Shown one piece after another: positions 21,585 to 30,783 of a stretch of DNA of 64,000 bases. Position 1 is the stretch's first letter. Every line of letters begins with the position of its first letter. The DNA is from Corynebacterium afermentans subsp. lipophilum (GTDB taxonomy: Bacteria; Actinomycetota; Actinomycetes; Mycobacteriales; Mycobacteriaceae). The translations under genes were made by a program, and so were the position numbers. Below the pieces are notes generated by a model. The model searched no databases. It saw only the letters and a list, made by a program, of their open reading frames with translations, and was not told where the DNA came from. The stretch covers positions 1-64,000 of the forward strand of contig NZ_CP046530.1 of NCBI RefSeq assembly GCF_030408375.1, read 5' to 3'.

Positions 21585-21858
21585 GTTTTTGTGGTGAAGA
21601 TCACTCAACTTATTTGTGTTTAAAAGTTGGACAAAGGTCGAGGTCAGCGGGGTGGAGTTATGAGTTTTGTCTTAATATCTGGACTTTTATGGCTTTCAGT
21701 GGGGTTAAGGACTTCTTTTCGCCGGTTCATTGCGATTGAATAGGGGTCTGTCAGTTTTGGGGTCCGTGTTCAGGAACTCTCCAGGCTGCTTCGAATATCT
21801 CCCTAGACGTTGAAGGACTATGACGTTGCATAACGCAAACCTGAAAAAGCGCATCATG
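21585..21858 (+). repeat. Duplicated promoter/leader block, copy 1
   Basis: This 274-base block recurs at 25919-26192 with about five mismatches and no gaps. It covers the whole leader, the ribosome binding site and the first 13 codons of two giant surface genes. It has GTGA-AGA-TCAC near its start, a small palindrome that could be an operator. Possible promoter boxes lie around 21625-21690 but I cannot choose between them. The upstream stretch is AT-richer than its surroundings. Confidence 0.95.
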
Positions 21859-24800
21859 GCCACCCTGGTCTCCGGTGCCGTCGCATTCGGTGGCGCAGCC
21901 GTTGTCGCTCCCGCCGCAGACGCAGACACGCGCATTACTAGCCAGTACTCCGCCCTCGACTCCGCTGTGGAGCAGGCAGTCGTCGACTACAACAAGCAGC
22001 AGGCGTGGGACGACAACGCCCGCCTGGCTGGCCAGTACCAGACCCCGTTCGGCCCGGGTTGGTGCATCGACGCCCACCTGTCTACCCCGACGGCCAGCAC
22101 CGCATACGAGGTACGCAAGCTCGACGGCACCTCCGGCTTCTACGGTTTTAACGGCGACATGGGCGGCGACCTCAAGATCGACGAGGATATTGAGCGCGCA
22201 GCCATCAACCTGACCAAGCTGATGCTCACGGACCTGAAGCAGGGCAAGTACGCCGACGCGAAGGCCAAGAACACCGCACTGCAGGCGCTGCTGTCCAACA
22301 ACAAGCAGACCCTGAACGACCTGCGCGGCTGGGTTGCCGGCAACCGCAACGTCCACGTGCCGGGCGTGAAGCCGGTGACCCCGGAGCAGTTCCTGCAGTG
22401 GACCGGCTTCGAGGTGCGCAAGAGCTACTTCGAGCAGACCGGCCAGGCCAACTACTACCTTGCGCTGAACGACACCGCTTCTTCCCGCCTGGACGTCAAG
22501 GATGGCGAGTACGTCACCATCCTGCTGCCGCGTTCCTACAACGTGTACGAGGACCTGTCCAAGGAGCCGACCAACCAGCGCATCGTCACCATCGCGCAGC
22601 CGGGCCTCGAGGGCTTCGAGCCGGACGTGAAGGAAGAGCCGAAGCCGTCGACCTCCACCACGACCACCGTGGCTCCGGGGCCGACCGTCACCGAGACCGC
22701 CACCGCTACCGCTGCGCCGGAGACCAAGACTGAGTCCACCACTGTCACCAGTACCCAGCGCGAAGAGAAGACCACCACCAAGGAGGTCGAGCGCTACTTC
22801 CGCCACTACGACTACGCCTTCGACTTCCGCACTGGCGAGAAGACCGAGGAGATCGAGGTCAAGAACCTCGGCTCCTGGGACATTGACTTCGTCGACGATT
22901 CCAACGGCCTGGTCGACGTGACCAAGGAGGTGCGCGAGGACGGCACCGCCATCCTCAAGATCACCCCGAAGAAGGAAGGCCGCGGCAAGGTCCGCATCGT
23001 TGTCGTGGACAACGAGGGCAACCGTCACGAGTACGTCATCGACGTGGTCAACGACTCCACCACTGTGGAGACCACCGGCGAGGTCACCGTGAACAACCAC
23101 TACTTCAACGTGGGTGTTTCCGGCGTGAACCAGAACATCGACATCCCGGCAGGCTGGGACTACGAGATCGTCGAGGGCAAGGGCCTGGTCACCACCGAAG
23201 AGAAGGACGGCAAGCTCAACGTCAAGATCAACGACGGCGTGCTCAAGGGCAACGTCAAGATCGAGGTGTTTGAGAAGGACGACAAGGGCGAGAAGACGGG
23301 CAACAAGAACGTCTACGAGTTCAACATCGACGCCACTTCCGACAAGTACACGCAGATCCGCGTGATCGGTAACGCCAACTCCTACAAGCTGGACATCGAG
23401 GCGGACATCCCGAACAAGCCGGAGATCGTCTCCGGCGAGAACCTCGTCGAGTCCATTGAGAAGCGCGACGGCTCCTGGATCATCACCCCGAAGCCGAACG
23501 CCGAGGGCAAGGTTGTGCTCAAGGCTGTGGACGCCGACGGCAACACCTACACCTACACCCTGGACATCAAGCCGGGCGCTAACGTGCTGGTCGACGTTGA
23601 GACCTACCGCATCGAAGAGGGCACGACTGTCGACGTCAAGGCCGGCAAGGACTGGGAGCTGATCCCGACCGGCGGCGACGAGGCCAACTGGGAGATCGTG
23701 AAGACCGACGGCGGCTTCAAGATCAACAACAAGGTCAACGGCACCGGCATCTTCAACCTCTACGCTCCGGACGAGAACGCTAAGGACGGCCGCGTCCTGG
23801 TCGGCGTGTACACCATCGTGGCGAAGCCGAAGGAGCAGAACGAGTACAAGGTTCCGAAGTTCACCCAGGACCTGGAGGACCGCAACACCGCGCAGTTCAA
23901 GCCGGGCAACGAGGGCAACACCTTCGAGATCGTCGAGGGCGAGGACAACGCCACCCTGATCAAGACCGAGGATGGCAAGTTCCGCGTGCTGCCGAACCCG
24001 GGCTACGAGGGCGAGATCGTCGTCGCTGAGAAGTCCCCGAACGGCAAGACCGTCGCCGAGTGGACCCTCAACGTCACCAAGGGTGACGTTGAAGAGCAAA
24101 AGATTGACGCTGAGTCGAAGGACGAGCTCAACATCTCGGTGAAGAACCAGCGCATCGTCAAGGGCGAGCACCTCATCGACCGCATTGAGGACGGCAAGCT
24201 CTACTTCAAGGAGGGCGCTGAGGGCCAGGTCATCATTGAGAACCTGAACTCCCGCGACCTGCCGTTCCACCGCTGGACCATCGACGTCACCCCGTCCACC
24301 CCGCGTGAGGAGAACATCAAGCTCGAAGGGTCTTCGAAGCTGACGCTCACCATCCCGGAGGGCTCCGACTACGAGGTCACCGACGACTCCCTGGTCGACG
24401 TGACCGAGGACGGCAACAACATCATCGTCACCCCGAAGGATGGCGGCACCACCCAGGTCAAGATCAAGAACGACCGTGGCGTCTACGTCATCTACAACAT
24501 TGACGTGGTCCCGGGCGGAAACGGCAAGGGCGGCAGTTCCGAGTCCCGCGAGCAGAACTTCAAGCTCACCGAGGACGGCAGCTTCACCATCACCCGCATC
24601 AACAAGAACGAGATTCGCGTTGAGGACGGTGAGGAGCACGTCAACGTCAAGTTCGACGAGAAGACCGGCAAGTGGGTCCTGACCCCGAAGGGTAAGGACT
24701 CCGTTGGCAAGACCGTCACCGTGGTCGAAGTGAACGAGAACGACAAGGTGGTCAAGCGCCACACGATCGAGATCGTGGAGCAGCCGACCCCGCTGAAGTT

Positions 24801-25836
24801 CGTTGAAGAGCGCGTTGTTTACGAGCGCGACATCAACGACAAGATTGTTCCGGGTAAGAACAACACCCTGCACGTCGTCCGCGGCAAGGACCTGATCACC
24901 AACGCGGCGCCGGACTCCAAGGGCCAGCTGTTCATCCAGCCGACCGAGGACAAGCACGGCACCATCATGGTGGAGGAGCGCGATTCCGAGGGCAACCCGG
25001 TCCGCCTGGTTGAGATGGAGATCCCGCGCGCCTCTGAGGGCCTGACCCCGCCGGACCTCGACGTCAAGGGCACCCCCGACAAGGGCATCGACATCAACGT
25101 CAAGGGCGGCGAAAACTCCGTCGAGGTCTACGTCTGCTACAACGACGACTGCACCAAGAAGAAGCGTCTTGAGCCGGGCAAGGAGATCGAGGTCGGCGAG
25201 GACGGCAATCTGCACGTTCTGCCGGGTGCGCACCTTAACGGCGGCAAGAAGCTCATGGTGGTTCCGGTTGAGAACGGCAAGCTCAACGACAAGGAAAAGG
25301 TGATTATCAACATCACCCAGCAGGACACGACGGTCCAGGAGCAGGGCTCCTCCAGCGAGCTGGACGGCAAGTGCATTGCCTCCCTGGTTGGCCTGTCCGC
25401 ACCGTTACTGCTGGCCATCCCGGTGGGCATCCTCTCCCAGGTCCAGATCCCGGGCCTGGAGGGCGTGTCCGCGCAGATCAACAACGCTATGCGTGAGGCC
25501 AACGACCGCATCCAGCGTGGCCTGGGCATCTACAACGAGGATCGTGCGCAGCGCGCAGCTGGCTTCCAGAACGCGTTCCAGGGCGTCAACACCGAGCAGC
25601 TCGGCATGGCTGCCGGCGCCCTTGGCGCGATCACTGTCGGCCTGCTGATTGTTGACCAGGTCATGCGTGCCTGCGGTCAGGAAGAGTCCACCTCCTCCTA
25701 CCAGCTGGGTAAGGCAACTGACAGCGACTTCTTGATGTACGGCTCCTCTGGCAAGCCGTCCAAGACTGAGGCTGACAACAACAAGGGTGAGAAGGCTTCC
25801 TCTTCCTCCTCCGATGAGCAGGATTCCGCCAAGTAA
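21820..25836 (+). CDS. Giant surface stalk protein 1 with Cys-TM-TM-Cys C-terminal module
   Basis: The 1338-residue product has a signal peptide (LKKRIMATLVSGAV, cleavage near ADADT). A unique N-terminal domain (about 38-245) contains PGWCID with Cys82. A Thr/Pro-rich linker (about 270-320) leads to some ten beta-sandwich repeats of 80-95 residues (phrases such as VDVTEDGNNIIVTPKDGG). The C-terminus has Cys1185, a membrane segment (SLVGLSAPLLLAIPVGIL), a helical loop of about 60 residues, a second membrane segment (MAAGALGAITVGLLIVD) and Cys1285, then a Ser-rich charged tail. There is no LPXTG. GAAGGA lies only two bases before the ATG, in both paralogues. It is probably an envelope-anchored stalk; function unknown. 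Confidence 0.88.
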   Translation: MTLHNANLKKRIMATLVSGAVAFGGAAVVAPAADADTRITSQYSALDSAVEQAVVDYNKQQAWDDNARLAGQYQTPFGPGWCIDAHLSTPTASTAYEVRKLDGTSGFYGFNGDMGGDLKIDEDIERAAINLTKLMLTDLKQGKYADAKAKNTALQALLSNNKQTLNDLRGWVAGNRNVHVPGVKPVTPEQFLQWTGFEVRKSYFEQTGQANYYLALNDTASSRLDVKDGEYVTILLPRSYNVYEDLSKEPTNQRIVTIAQPGLEGFEPDVKEEPKPSTSTTTTVAPGPTVTETATATAAPETKTESTTVTSTQREEKTTTKEVERYFRHYDYAFDFRTGEKTEEIEVKNLGSWDIDFVDDSNGLVDVTKEVREDGTAILKITPKKEGRGKVRIVVVDNEGNRHEYVIDVVNDSTTVETTGEVTVNNHYFNVGVSGVNQNIDIPAGWDYEIVEGKGLVTTEEKDGKLNVKINDGVLKGNVKIEVFEKDDKGEKTGNKNVYEFNIDATSDKYTQIRVIGNANSYKLDIEADIPNKPEIVSGENLVESIEKRDGSWIITPKPNAEGKVVLKAVDADGNTYTYTLDIKPGANVLVDVETYRIEEGTTVDVKAGKDWELIPTGGDEANWEIVKTDGGFKINNKVNGTGIFNLYAPDENAKDGRVLVGVYTIVAKPKEQNEYKVPKFTQDLEDRNTAQFKPGNEGNTFEIVEGEDNATLIKTEDGKFRVLPNPGYEGEIVVAEKSPNGKTVAEWTLNVTKGDVEEQKIDAESKDELNISVKNQRIVKGEHLIDRIEDGKLYFKEGAEGQVIIENLNSRDLPFHRWTIDVTPSTPREENIKLEGSSKLTLTIPEGSDYEVTDDSLVDVTEDGNNIIVTPKDGGTTQVKIKNDRGVYVIYNIDVVPGGNGKGGSSESREQNFKLTEDGSFTITRINKNEIRVEDGEEHVNVKFDEKTGKWVLTPKGKDSVGKTVTVVEVNENDKVVKRHTIEIVEQPTPLKFVEERVVYERDINDKIVPGKNNTLHVVRGKDLITNAAPDSKGQLFIQPTEDKHGTIMVEERDSEGNPVRLVEMEIPRASEGLTPPDLDVKGTPDKGIDINVKGGENSVEVYVCYNDDCTKKKRLEPGKEIEVGEDGNLHVLPGAHLNGGKKLMVVPVENGKLNDKEKVIINITQQDTTVQEQGSSSELDGKCIASLVGLSAPLLLAIPVGILSQVQIPGLEGVSAQINNAMREANDRIQRGLGIYNEDRAQRAAGFQNAFQGVNTEQLGMAAGALGAITVGLLIVDQVMRACGQEESTSSYQLGKATDSDFLMYGSSGKPSKTEADNNKGEKASSSSSDEQDSAK

Positions 25837-25854
25837 AACCTGCCTTTAACCTGT

Positions 25855-25885
25855 AAACCCGGTGCCAAATCGGCACCGGGTTTTC
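25855..25885 (+). terminator. Terminator of giant surface gene 1
   Basis: A perfect 12-base stem (AAACCCGGTGCC with GGCACCGGGTTT) around a five-base loop is followed by TTCGG. It separates the first surface gene from the second copy of the promoter block. Confidence 0.88.
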
Positions 25886-25918
25886 GGCATTTCAGCACCG
25901 CATTTTCGGAGAAACAGC

Positions 25919-26192
25919 GTTTTTGTGGTGAAGATCACTCAACTTATTTGTGTTTAAAAGTTGGACAAAGGTCGAGGTCAGCGAGGTGGGTATATGAGTT
26001 TTGTCTTAATATCTGGACTTTTATGGCTTTCAGTGGGGTTAAGGACTTCTTTTCGTCGGTTCATTGCGATTGAATAGGGGTCTGTCAGTTTTGGGGTCCG
26101 TGTTCAGGAACTCTCCAGGCTGCTTCGAATATCTCCCTAGACGTTGAAGGACTATGACGTTGCATAACGCAAACCTGAAAAAGCGCATCATG
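25919..26192 (+). repeat. Duplicated promoter/leader block, copy 2
   Basis: This is the second copy of 21585-21858, exactly 4334 bases downstream. Four of the five differences cluster around 25984-25996; the leader and first codons are otherwise identical. The two paralogues therefore start from the same control sequence. Confidence 0.95.
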
Positions 26193-29100
26193 ACCGCAAT
26201 GGTCACTGGTGTTATGGCTACGGGCGCGGTCGTATCCGCTCCGCTCGCCGAGGCCGCAAACGAGAACACTTCCAGCCAGCAGATCGTTAACGCTTACGAG
26301 AAGCTCTCCGGCGCAGATCTGGCCCGCTACGACCAGATCCGTCAGCAGACCGTGTCCGAGGACCAGGCGATCGACCTGCTCCCGTCCAGCGTTGGCGCAG
26401 GCTGGTGCATCGACTGGGGTCTCGGTAACCCCTGGGATAGCGGTAACTACGAGGTGCGCAAGCTCACCGGTGCGTCCGGTCGCGTCGGCGATGGTGACCG
26501 CATCAGCAAAGACGTTCACATCGCGGCCATCAACGTGGTGAAGGAACTGCAGAAGGACTACAAGGCTTACGCAGCGGGCGACAGCTCCAAGGCAGACACC
26601 ATCAAGGCCAAGAACGAGATTCTGCGCGCCCTGCTGTCCAACCAGCTGGGCTACCTGAATCAGGCTCGCGAGGATGTAAAGAAGTTCCACAACTCTCAGT
26701 TCGAAAGCCTCACCGGTTTCCGCATCGATCGCCACGATGCGCCGAAGGGTGAGCCGAACTACTACCTGATCAAGCTTGACCGCCACGACGAAATCGCAAA
26801 GACCGTCAAGCCGGGCGAGTACGTCACCGTGCTTGTGCCGCTGGAGTACGACTTCAATATCGTTCCGAGAAAGTCCTTCCAGCGTCTGATCCCGGTCCCG
26901 CAGCCGGGTCTGGAGGAGGACCCGAAGCCGACGCCGGACCCGAGCGAGGAGACTTCCACGCCGAAGACCACGGAGCCGATCGTAGAGACGGTCACCATCA
27001 CCGAATCGCCGGTGACCACCACGGTTGAGCGCCCGCAGGAGGTCGTTACCACCGTGACCCAGCCGGGCACGACTGTCACCCAGCCGGGCACGACTGTCAC
27101 CCAGCCGGGCACGACTGTCACCCAGCCGGGCACCATTGTGACCCAGCCAGGCACCACCGTCACCGAACCGGGCACGACTGTCACCCAGCCGGGCACGACT
27201 GTCACCCAGCCGGGCACGACCGAGCCCCGTCCGGAGCAGGTCACCACTGTCACCTCCACCAACACTGCCGTGACCGAGACCGTGACCACCACGATCACGC
27301 CGGAGCCAAAGACCACGACGACCACGGTCACCGACGTCGAGAAGTACTTCGTTGAGAAGTACTACGAGCGCGTGAAGGAAGTTTCGGAGTACTACTACTT
27401 CGCAGGCTTCACCTACGGCGAGAAGTCCAAGGTCATCGAGATGCCGGAGAAGATCGGCGACAAGTGGACCTTCGAGATCATCAAGGGCTCCGACATCGTC
27501 GTCGTCGAGCGCTCTGAGGACGGCAAGCTCGTCATCACCCCGCGCGAGGACTTCGAGGGCGAGGGCGAGGTTGAGATCCTCATCACCGATGACAAGGGCA
27601 ACCAGCACATCTACCGCATCAAGGTCACCGACACCGTTGCTGTGAAGGATTCCCTCAACGTCAAGGTGAACAACTTCTTCTACACCTTGAACGCTGGTAG
27701 CGAGGACCGCATCACCACCATCCCGTGGAAGCCGGGCGAGAAAATCGACTGGGGTCTGGGCTACGACAAGGACGGCAACCTCATCCAGCCGGAGCACGGC
27801 GAGGTTGAGATCCTCGAGGACGAGGAGAAGGGCACCGTCACCGTCAAGGCTGGCGAGAACTACACCGGTAACGTCATTGTCCGCATTACCGAAGACAGCG
27901 GCGAGGTTCGCGAGAACATCGTCACCGTGGAGAACAAGACCTCCAAGTTCGACGTCACCCGCGAGATCCTGAACACCTCCACCGCGAAGATTGAGAACCG
28001 CGGCGGCGACTACAAGATCCTCGGCGATGGCGAGGACAAGGTCACCATCGAAGAGGACGGCGACGTCTGGGTTGTCACCCCGAAGGATGGCGCAACCGGC
28101 GACGTTGAGATCGTCTTCACCGACGAGAACGGCTTCGAGTACAAGTACACCCTGAAGCTTATTGAGGATAAGAACTCCGGCCCGACCGTCACCCAGCGCG
28201 ATCTGGAGTACAAGTCCGAGGAGCCGGACACCCTCCACATCGAGTACATCGAGAACCACACCGCTGAGATCGTCGCAGGCGACGACGTGGCGAAGATTGA
28301 GAAGAAGGGCGACAACTGGGTTGTCACCCCGACCAACCCGGAGGGTGGTCAGGCGACCGTCCACATCAAGGACGAGAACGGCCGTTTGGTAGCTGTCTGG
28401 ATCGTCGACATCGCGCCGCAGCCTGAGCAAGATGTTGAGAACCAGGAAGTTAACCGCACGGTTAACGATCGAGCGACCGTCGAGATCTCCCGCGGCTCCA
28501 TTGACTACAACTGGCTCGAGGTCACCGAGGGCAGCGAGTACCTCACCGAGGGCGCTGACGGCTCCGAGCTCGGCGACAAGGAAAACCTCAAGCTGAAGTT
28601 CAAGCCGGTTCCGGAAGGTGAGACCCGCACCGTCAAGGTTGTGGAGTACGTCAAGACTGCCGACGGCGAGGAGCCGTTGCCGGTCAAGACCTACACCTAC
28701 ACCGTCGAGCCGTCCCCGGTCCGCGAGATGGACTACTCCATCTCCGCAGATAACGAGCTGAAGCTCTACGGCAACAAGTTCCGCGTCGTCAAGGGCGGCG
28801 ACCTGTTGGCTGAGCAGCCGGAGAAGGACGCCTCCGAGATCAAGGTGACCCCGAAGCGCGACGCAAAGGGCACCCTGGTCATCGAGAACGTCTCCGACGA
28901 CGGCTACGTCTTCGAGCGCTACACCTTCCAGATCACCCCGGGCCGCAGCGCCGACGTGACCCCGAAGAACACCACCATGGGCTGGAACCAGACCGCGACC
29001 ATCGCGTCTGAGGACGGCGAGAAGGTCGAGGTTCTCGAGGGCGAGGATCTCGTGGACGTCACCCGTGAGGGCGACAAGCTGCTCGTCACCGGCGAAAACA

Positions 29101-30488
29101 AGAAGAAGACCGGCAAGGCGCTGATCCAGGTCAGCGACGAGCGTGGCGTGTACGCGAAGTACGAGATCACCCTGACCGAGCCGAAGCGCAACGGCCTGTA
29201 CACCTACAAGATCTCCACCTCCACCGAGTTCCAGGCCACCCTGGTCAACGAGGAGAACAAGTTCCAGGTGATCAAGGGCGCCGACGCGTTCGAGGCACCG
29301 GAAGAGAAGAACGGCCAGTGGATCCTGCGTCCGAAGGCTGACAAGGTCGGCGAGACCGGCATTGTTGTCGAGTACAACAAGGCCGGCGAGGAGATCAACC
29401 GCTACAAGCTGGAGGTCGTCGAGTCCAAGACCACCGGCGCACGTCAGCAGTCCGACTTCCTCATCGAGGGCGACGCCAAGGAGCTGAAGAAGCTGGACGA
29501 GGGCAACAAGGTTGTTGTTGTCAGCGGCAACGACCTGGTTGACCTCAAGGACAACGGCGGTTCCGTCGAGCTGACCGCGAAGAACGGCTCCGCAGGCAAG
29601 GTGGTCCGTGCCGAGGAGCGCAACTCGAACGGCAACCTGGTCCGCACCATCTCCTACGCTATTTACCCGGAGGGCACCCGCACCGCCGAAGGTAATGTGA
29701 TCAGCGAGAACAACGACCTGCCGGTTGTCATCGACAACAGCATCAAGAACGACTCCCCGGTCAACGTCACCTTCCCGGAGAATGTCGACAGGATCATCTT
29801 CACCAAGGGCCGTGAGTACTTCGAGGAAGGCGAGAAGGGCGTCAAGATCACTGACGAGGGCGTGACCCTGGTTCCGCGCAAGGACCTTGAGGACGGCACC
29901 TACAAGGCGACCTACCTCCTGGTCGGCCCGGACGGCCAGGCCTACGGCGAGCGCGAGATCGAGATCAACGTCAACGTTGAGAGTGGCACCCGCGTCGAGC
30001 AGAAGGGCTCGTCCGCTGAGCTCGACGGCAAGTGCATCGCCGGCATCGTGGGCCTGACCGCTCCGCTGCTGCTGGCTATCCCGCTGGGTATCCTCTCCCA
30101 GGTCCAGATTCCGGGCCTGGAAGGCGTGTCCGCACAGATCAACGGCGCTATCCAGGATGCGAACAACCGTATCCAGCAGGGCCTGGGCATCTACAACGAG
30201 GATCGTGCGCAGCGCGCAGCTGGCTTCCAGGCGGCGTTCAACATCCAGAATCCGGAGCAGCTCGGCATGGCAGCTGGTGCCCTGGGCGCCATCTCCCTGG
30301 GTCTGCTCGCAGTCGACGGTGTCATGCGCGCCTGCGGTGCAGAGGAGTACACCTCCTCCTACATGATCGGCAAGGCCATCGACAACGAGACGCTGATGAA
30401 CGGCTCCTCCGGCAAGTCGGACAACAAGTCCACCGACAAGGCTGAGGACGAGGGCAAGGCTGAAGACTCCTCCAACAAGGAGAAGTAA
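26154..30488 (+). CDS. Giant surface stalk protein 2 with Cys-TM-TM-Cys C-terminal module
   Basis: The 1444-residue paralogue of the previous protein shares its first 13 residues and C-terminal module. The N-terminal domain has AGWCID with Cys85. A Pro/Thr linker of eight heptapeptide units (PGTTVTQ) at about 303-357 is encoded by 21-base tandem repeats. About eleven beta-sandwich repeats follow. The end has Cys1294, a membrane segment, a helical loop that contains GIYNEDRAQRAAGFQ (identical in both paralogues), a second membrane segment and Cys1394. The two Cys are 100 residues apart in both proteins. A charged Ser/Lys/Glu tail follows. It is probably a surface stalk that differs from its neighbour in the outer domains. 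Confidence 0.88.
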   Translation: MTLHNANLKKRIMTAMVTGVMATGAVVSAPLAEAANENTSSQQIVNAYEKLSGADLARYDQIRQQTVSEDQAIDLLPSSVGAGWCIDWGLGNPWDSGNYEVRKLTGASGRVGDGDRISKDVHIAAINVVKELQKDYKAYAAGDSSKADTIKAKNEILRALLSNQLGYLNQAREDVKKFHNSQFESLTGFRIDRHDAPKGEPNYYLIKLDRHDEIAKTVKPGEYVTVLVPLEYDFNIVPRKSFQRLIPVPQPGLEEDPKPTPDPSEETSTPKTTEPIVETVTITESPVTTTVERPQEVVTTVTQPGTTVTQPGTTVTQPGTTVTQPGTIVTQPGTTVTEPGTTVTQPGTTVTQPGTTEPRPEQVTTVTSTNTAVTETVTTTITPEPKTTTTTVTDVEKYFVEKYYERVKEVSEYYYFAGFTYGEKSKVIEMPEKIGDKWTFEIIKGSDIVVVERSEDGKLVITPREDFEGEGEVEILITDDKGNQHIYRIKVTDTVAVKDSLNVKVNNFFYTLNAGSEDRITTIPWKPGEKIDWGLGYDKDGNLIQPEHGEVEILEDEEKGTVTVKAGENYTGNVIVRITEDSGEVRENIVTVENKTSKFDVTREILNTSTAKIENRGGDYKILGDGEDKVTIEEDGDVWVVTPKDGATGDVEIVFTDENGFEYKYTLKLIEDKNSGPTVTQRDLEYKSEEPDTLHIEYIENHTAEIVAGDDVAKIEKKGDNWVVTPTNPEGGQATVHIKDENGRLVAVWIVDIAPQPEQDVENQEVNRTVNDRATVEISRGSIDYNWLEVTEGSEYLTEGADGSELGDKENLKLKFKPVPEGETRTVKVVEYVKTADGEEPLPVKTYTYTVEPSPVREMDYSISADNELKLYGNKFRVVKGGDLLAEQPEKDASEIKVTPKRDAKGTLVIENVSDDGYVFERYTFQITPGRSADVTPKNTTMGWNQTATIASEDGEKVEVLEGEDLVDVTREGDKLLVTGENKKKTGKALIQVSDERGVYAKYEITLTEPKRNGLYTYKISTSTEFQATLVNEENKFQVIKGADAFEAPEEKNGQWILRPKADKVGETGIVVEYNKAGEEINRYKLEVVESKTTGARQQSDFLIEGDAKELKKLDEGNKVVVVSGNDLVDLKDNGGSVELTAKNGSAGKVVRAEERNSNGNLVRTISYAIYPEGTRTAEGNVISENNDLPVVIDNSIKNDSPVNVTFPENVDRIIFTKGREYFEEGEKGVKITDEGVTLVPRKDLEDGTYKATYLLVGPDGQAYGEREIEINVNVESGTRVEQKGSSAELDGKCIAGIVGLTAPLLLAIPLGILSQVQIPGLEGVSAQINGAIQDANNRIQQGLGIYNEDRAQRAAGFQAAFNIQNPEQLGMAAGALGAISLGLLAVDGVMRACGAEEYTSSYMIGKAIDNETLMNGSSGKSDNKSTDKAEDEGKAEDSSNKEK
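27060..27222 (+). repeat. 21-base tandem repeat coding PGTTVTQ units
   Basis: About eight units of a 21-base repeat (CAGCCGGGCACGACTGTCAC plus C) encode a Thr/Pro linker. Units 1-3 and 7-8 are nearly identical; units 4-6 have diverged. In-frame slippage would change linker length without breaking the protein. Confidence 0.9.
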
Positions 30489-30504
30489 GCCCCCGAAGAG
30501 CTGA

Positions 30505-30537
30505 TGCCCACCAGGTCTACCCTGGTGGGCATTTCTC
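30505..30537 (+). terminator. Terminator of giant surface gene 2
   Basis: A 12-base stem (ATGCCCACCAGG with CCTGGTGGGCAT) is followed by TTCTCTT. It lies 14 bases after the stop codon. Confidence 0.85.
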
Positions 30538-30559
30538 TTGCCCCCAGCCGCGAGCTTTA

Positions 30560-30583
30560 CCCGCCCCGTCGAGGGCGGGTTTT
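30560..30583 (+). terminator. Second terminator-like hairpin
   Basis: CCCGCCC and GGGCGGG pair around a six-base loop and are followed by TTTTCG. It backs up the preceding terminator. Confidence 0.7.
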
Positions 30584-30595
30584 CGTTTCTGCAGG

Positions 30596-30687
30596 AGGAT
30601 GCTTACCCCAGGATGCTTACTTCTCGACGAACCACCGGCCTCGCCCCGCAACAGTCCCGATAAGTAAGCATCCTGAGGTAAGCATCT
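30596..30687. repeat. Inverted-repeat element with doubled arms
   Basis: The left arm contains AGGATGCTTAC twice in a row (from 30596 and 30610). The right arm contains GTAAGCATC twice in the opposite sense (30665 and 30678). The arms pair over about 26 bases with a spacer of about 40. The gap 30489-30783 holds only this element and terminators. Confidence 0.75.
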
Positions 30688-30726
30688 AGCGCCTCGTTAC
30701 CGGCGGCGTCGCCACGACAGGAACGC

Positions 30727-30766
30727 GAAAACCCCGTGCCGGTCGCCTAGACGACGGGCACGGGGT
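30727..30766 (-). terminator. Terminator of the DoxX-like gene
   Basis: ACCCCGTGCC and GGCACGGGGT pair around a 16-base loop. On the minus strand the stem is followed by TTTTCGCG. Confidence 0.8.
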
Positions 30767-30783
30767 GGCAGCGCGCGTGGCAG

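Noticed and set aside
21590..21610. GlxR/CRP-type operator in GTGAAGATCAC
   Set aside because: The half-sites are three bases apart rather than six, so it does not fit the CRP-family spacing; it is kept only as a small palindrome.
21751..25233. A 1160-codon minus-strand open frame opposite giant surface gene 1, and a similar 781-codon one at 26085-28430
   Set aside because: Both are shadows of the real genes; composition (Val/Leu/Asp-rich) and lack of initiation signals argue against coding.
27060..27222. CRISPR-like appearance of the 21-base repeats
   Set aside because: The repeats are contiguous with no spacers and code in frame for a Thr/Pro linker.
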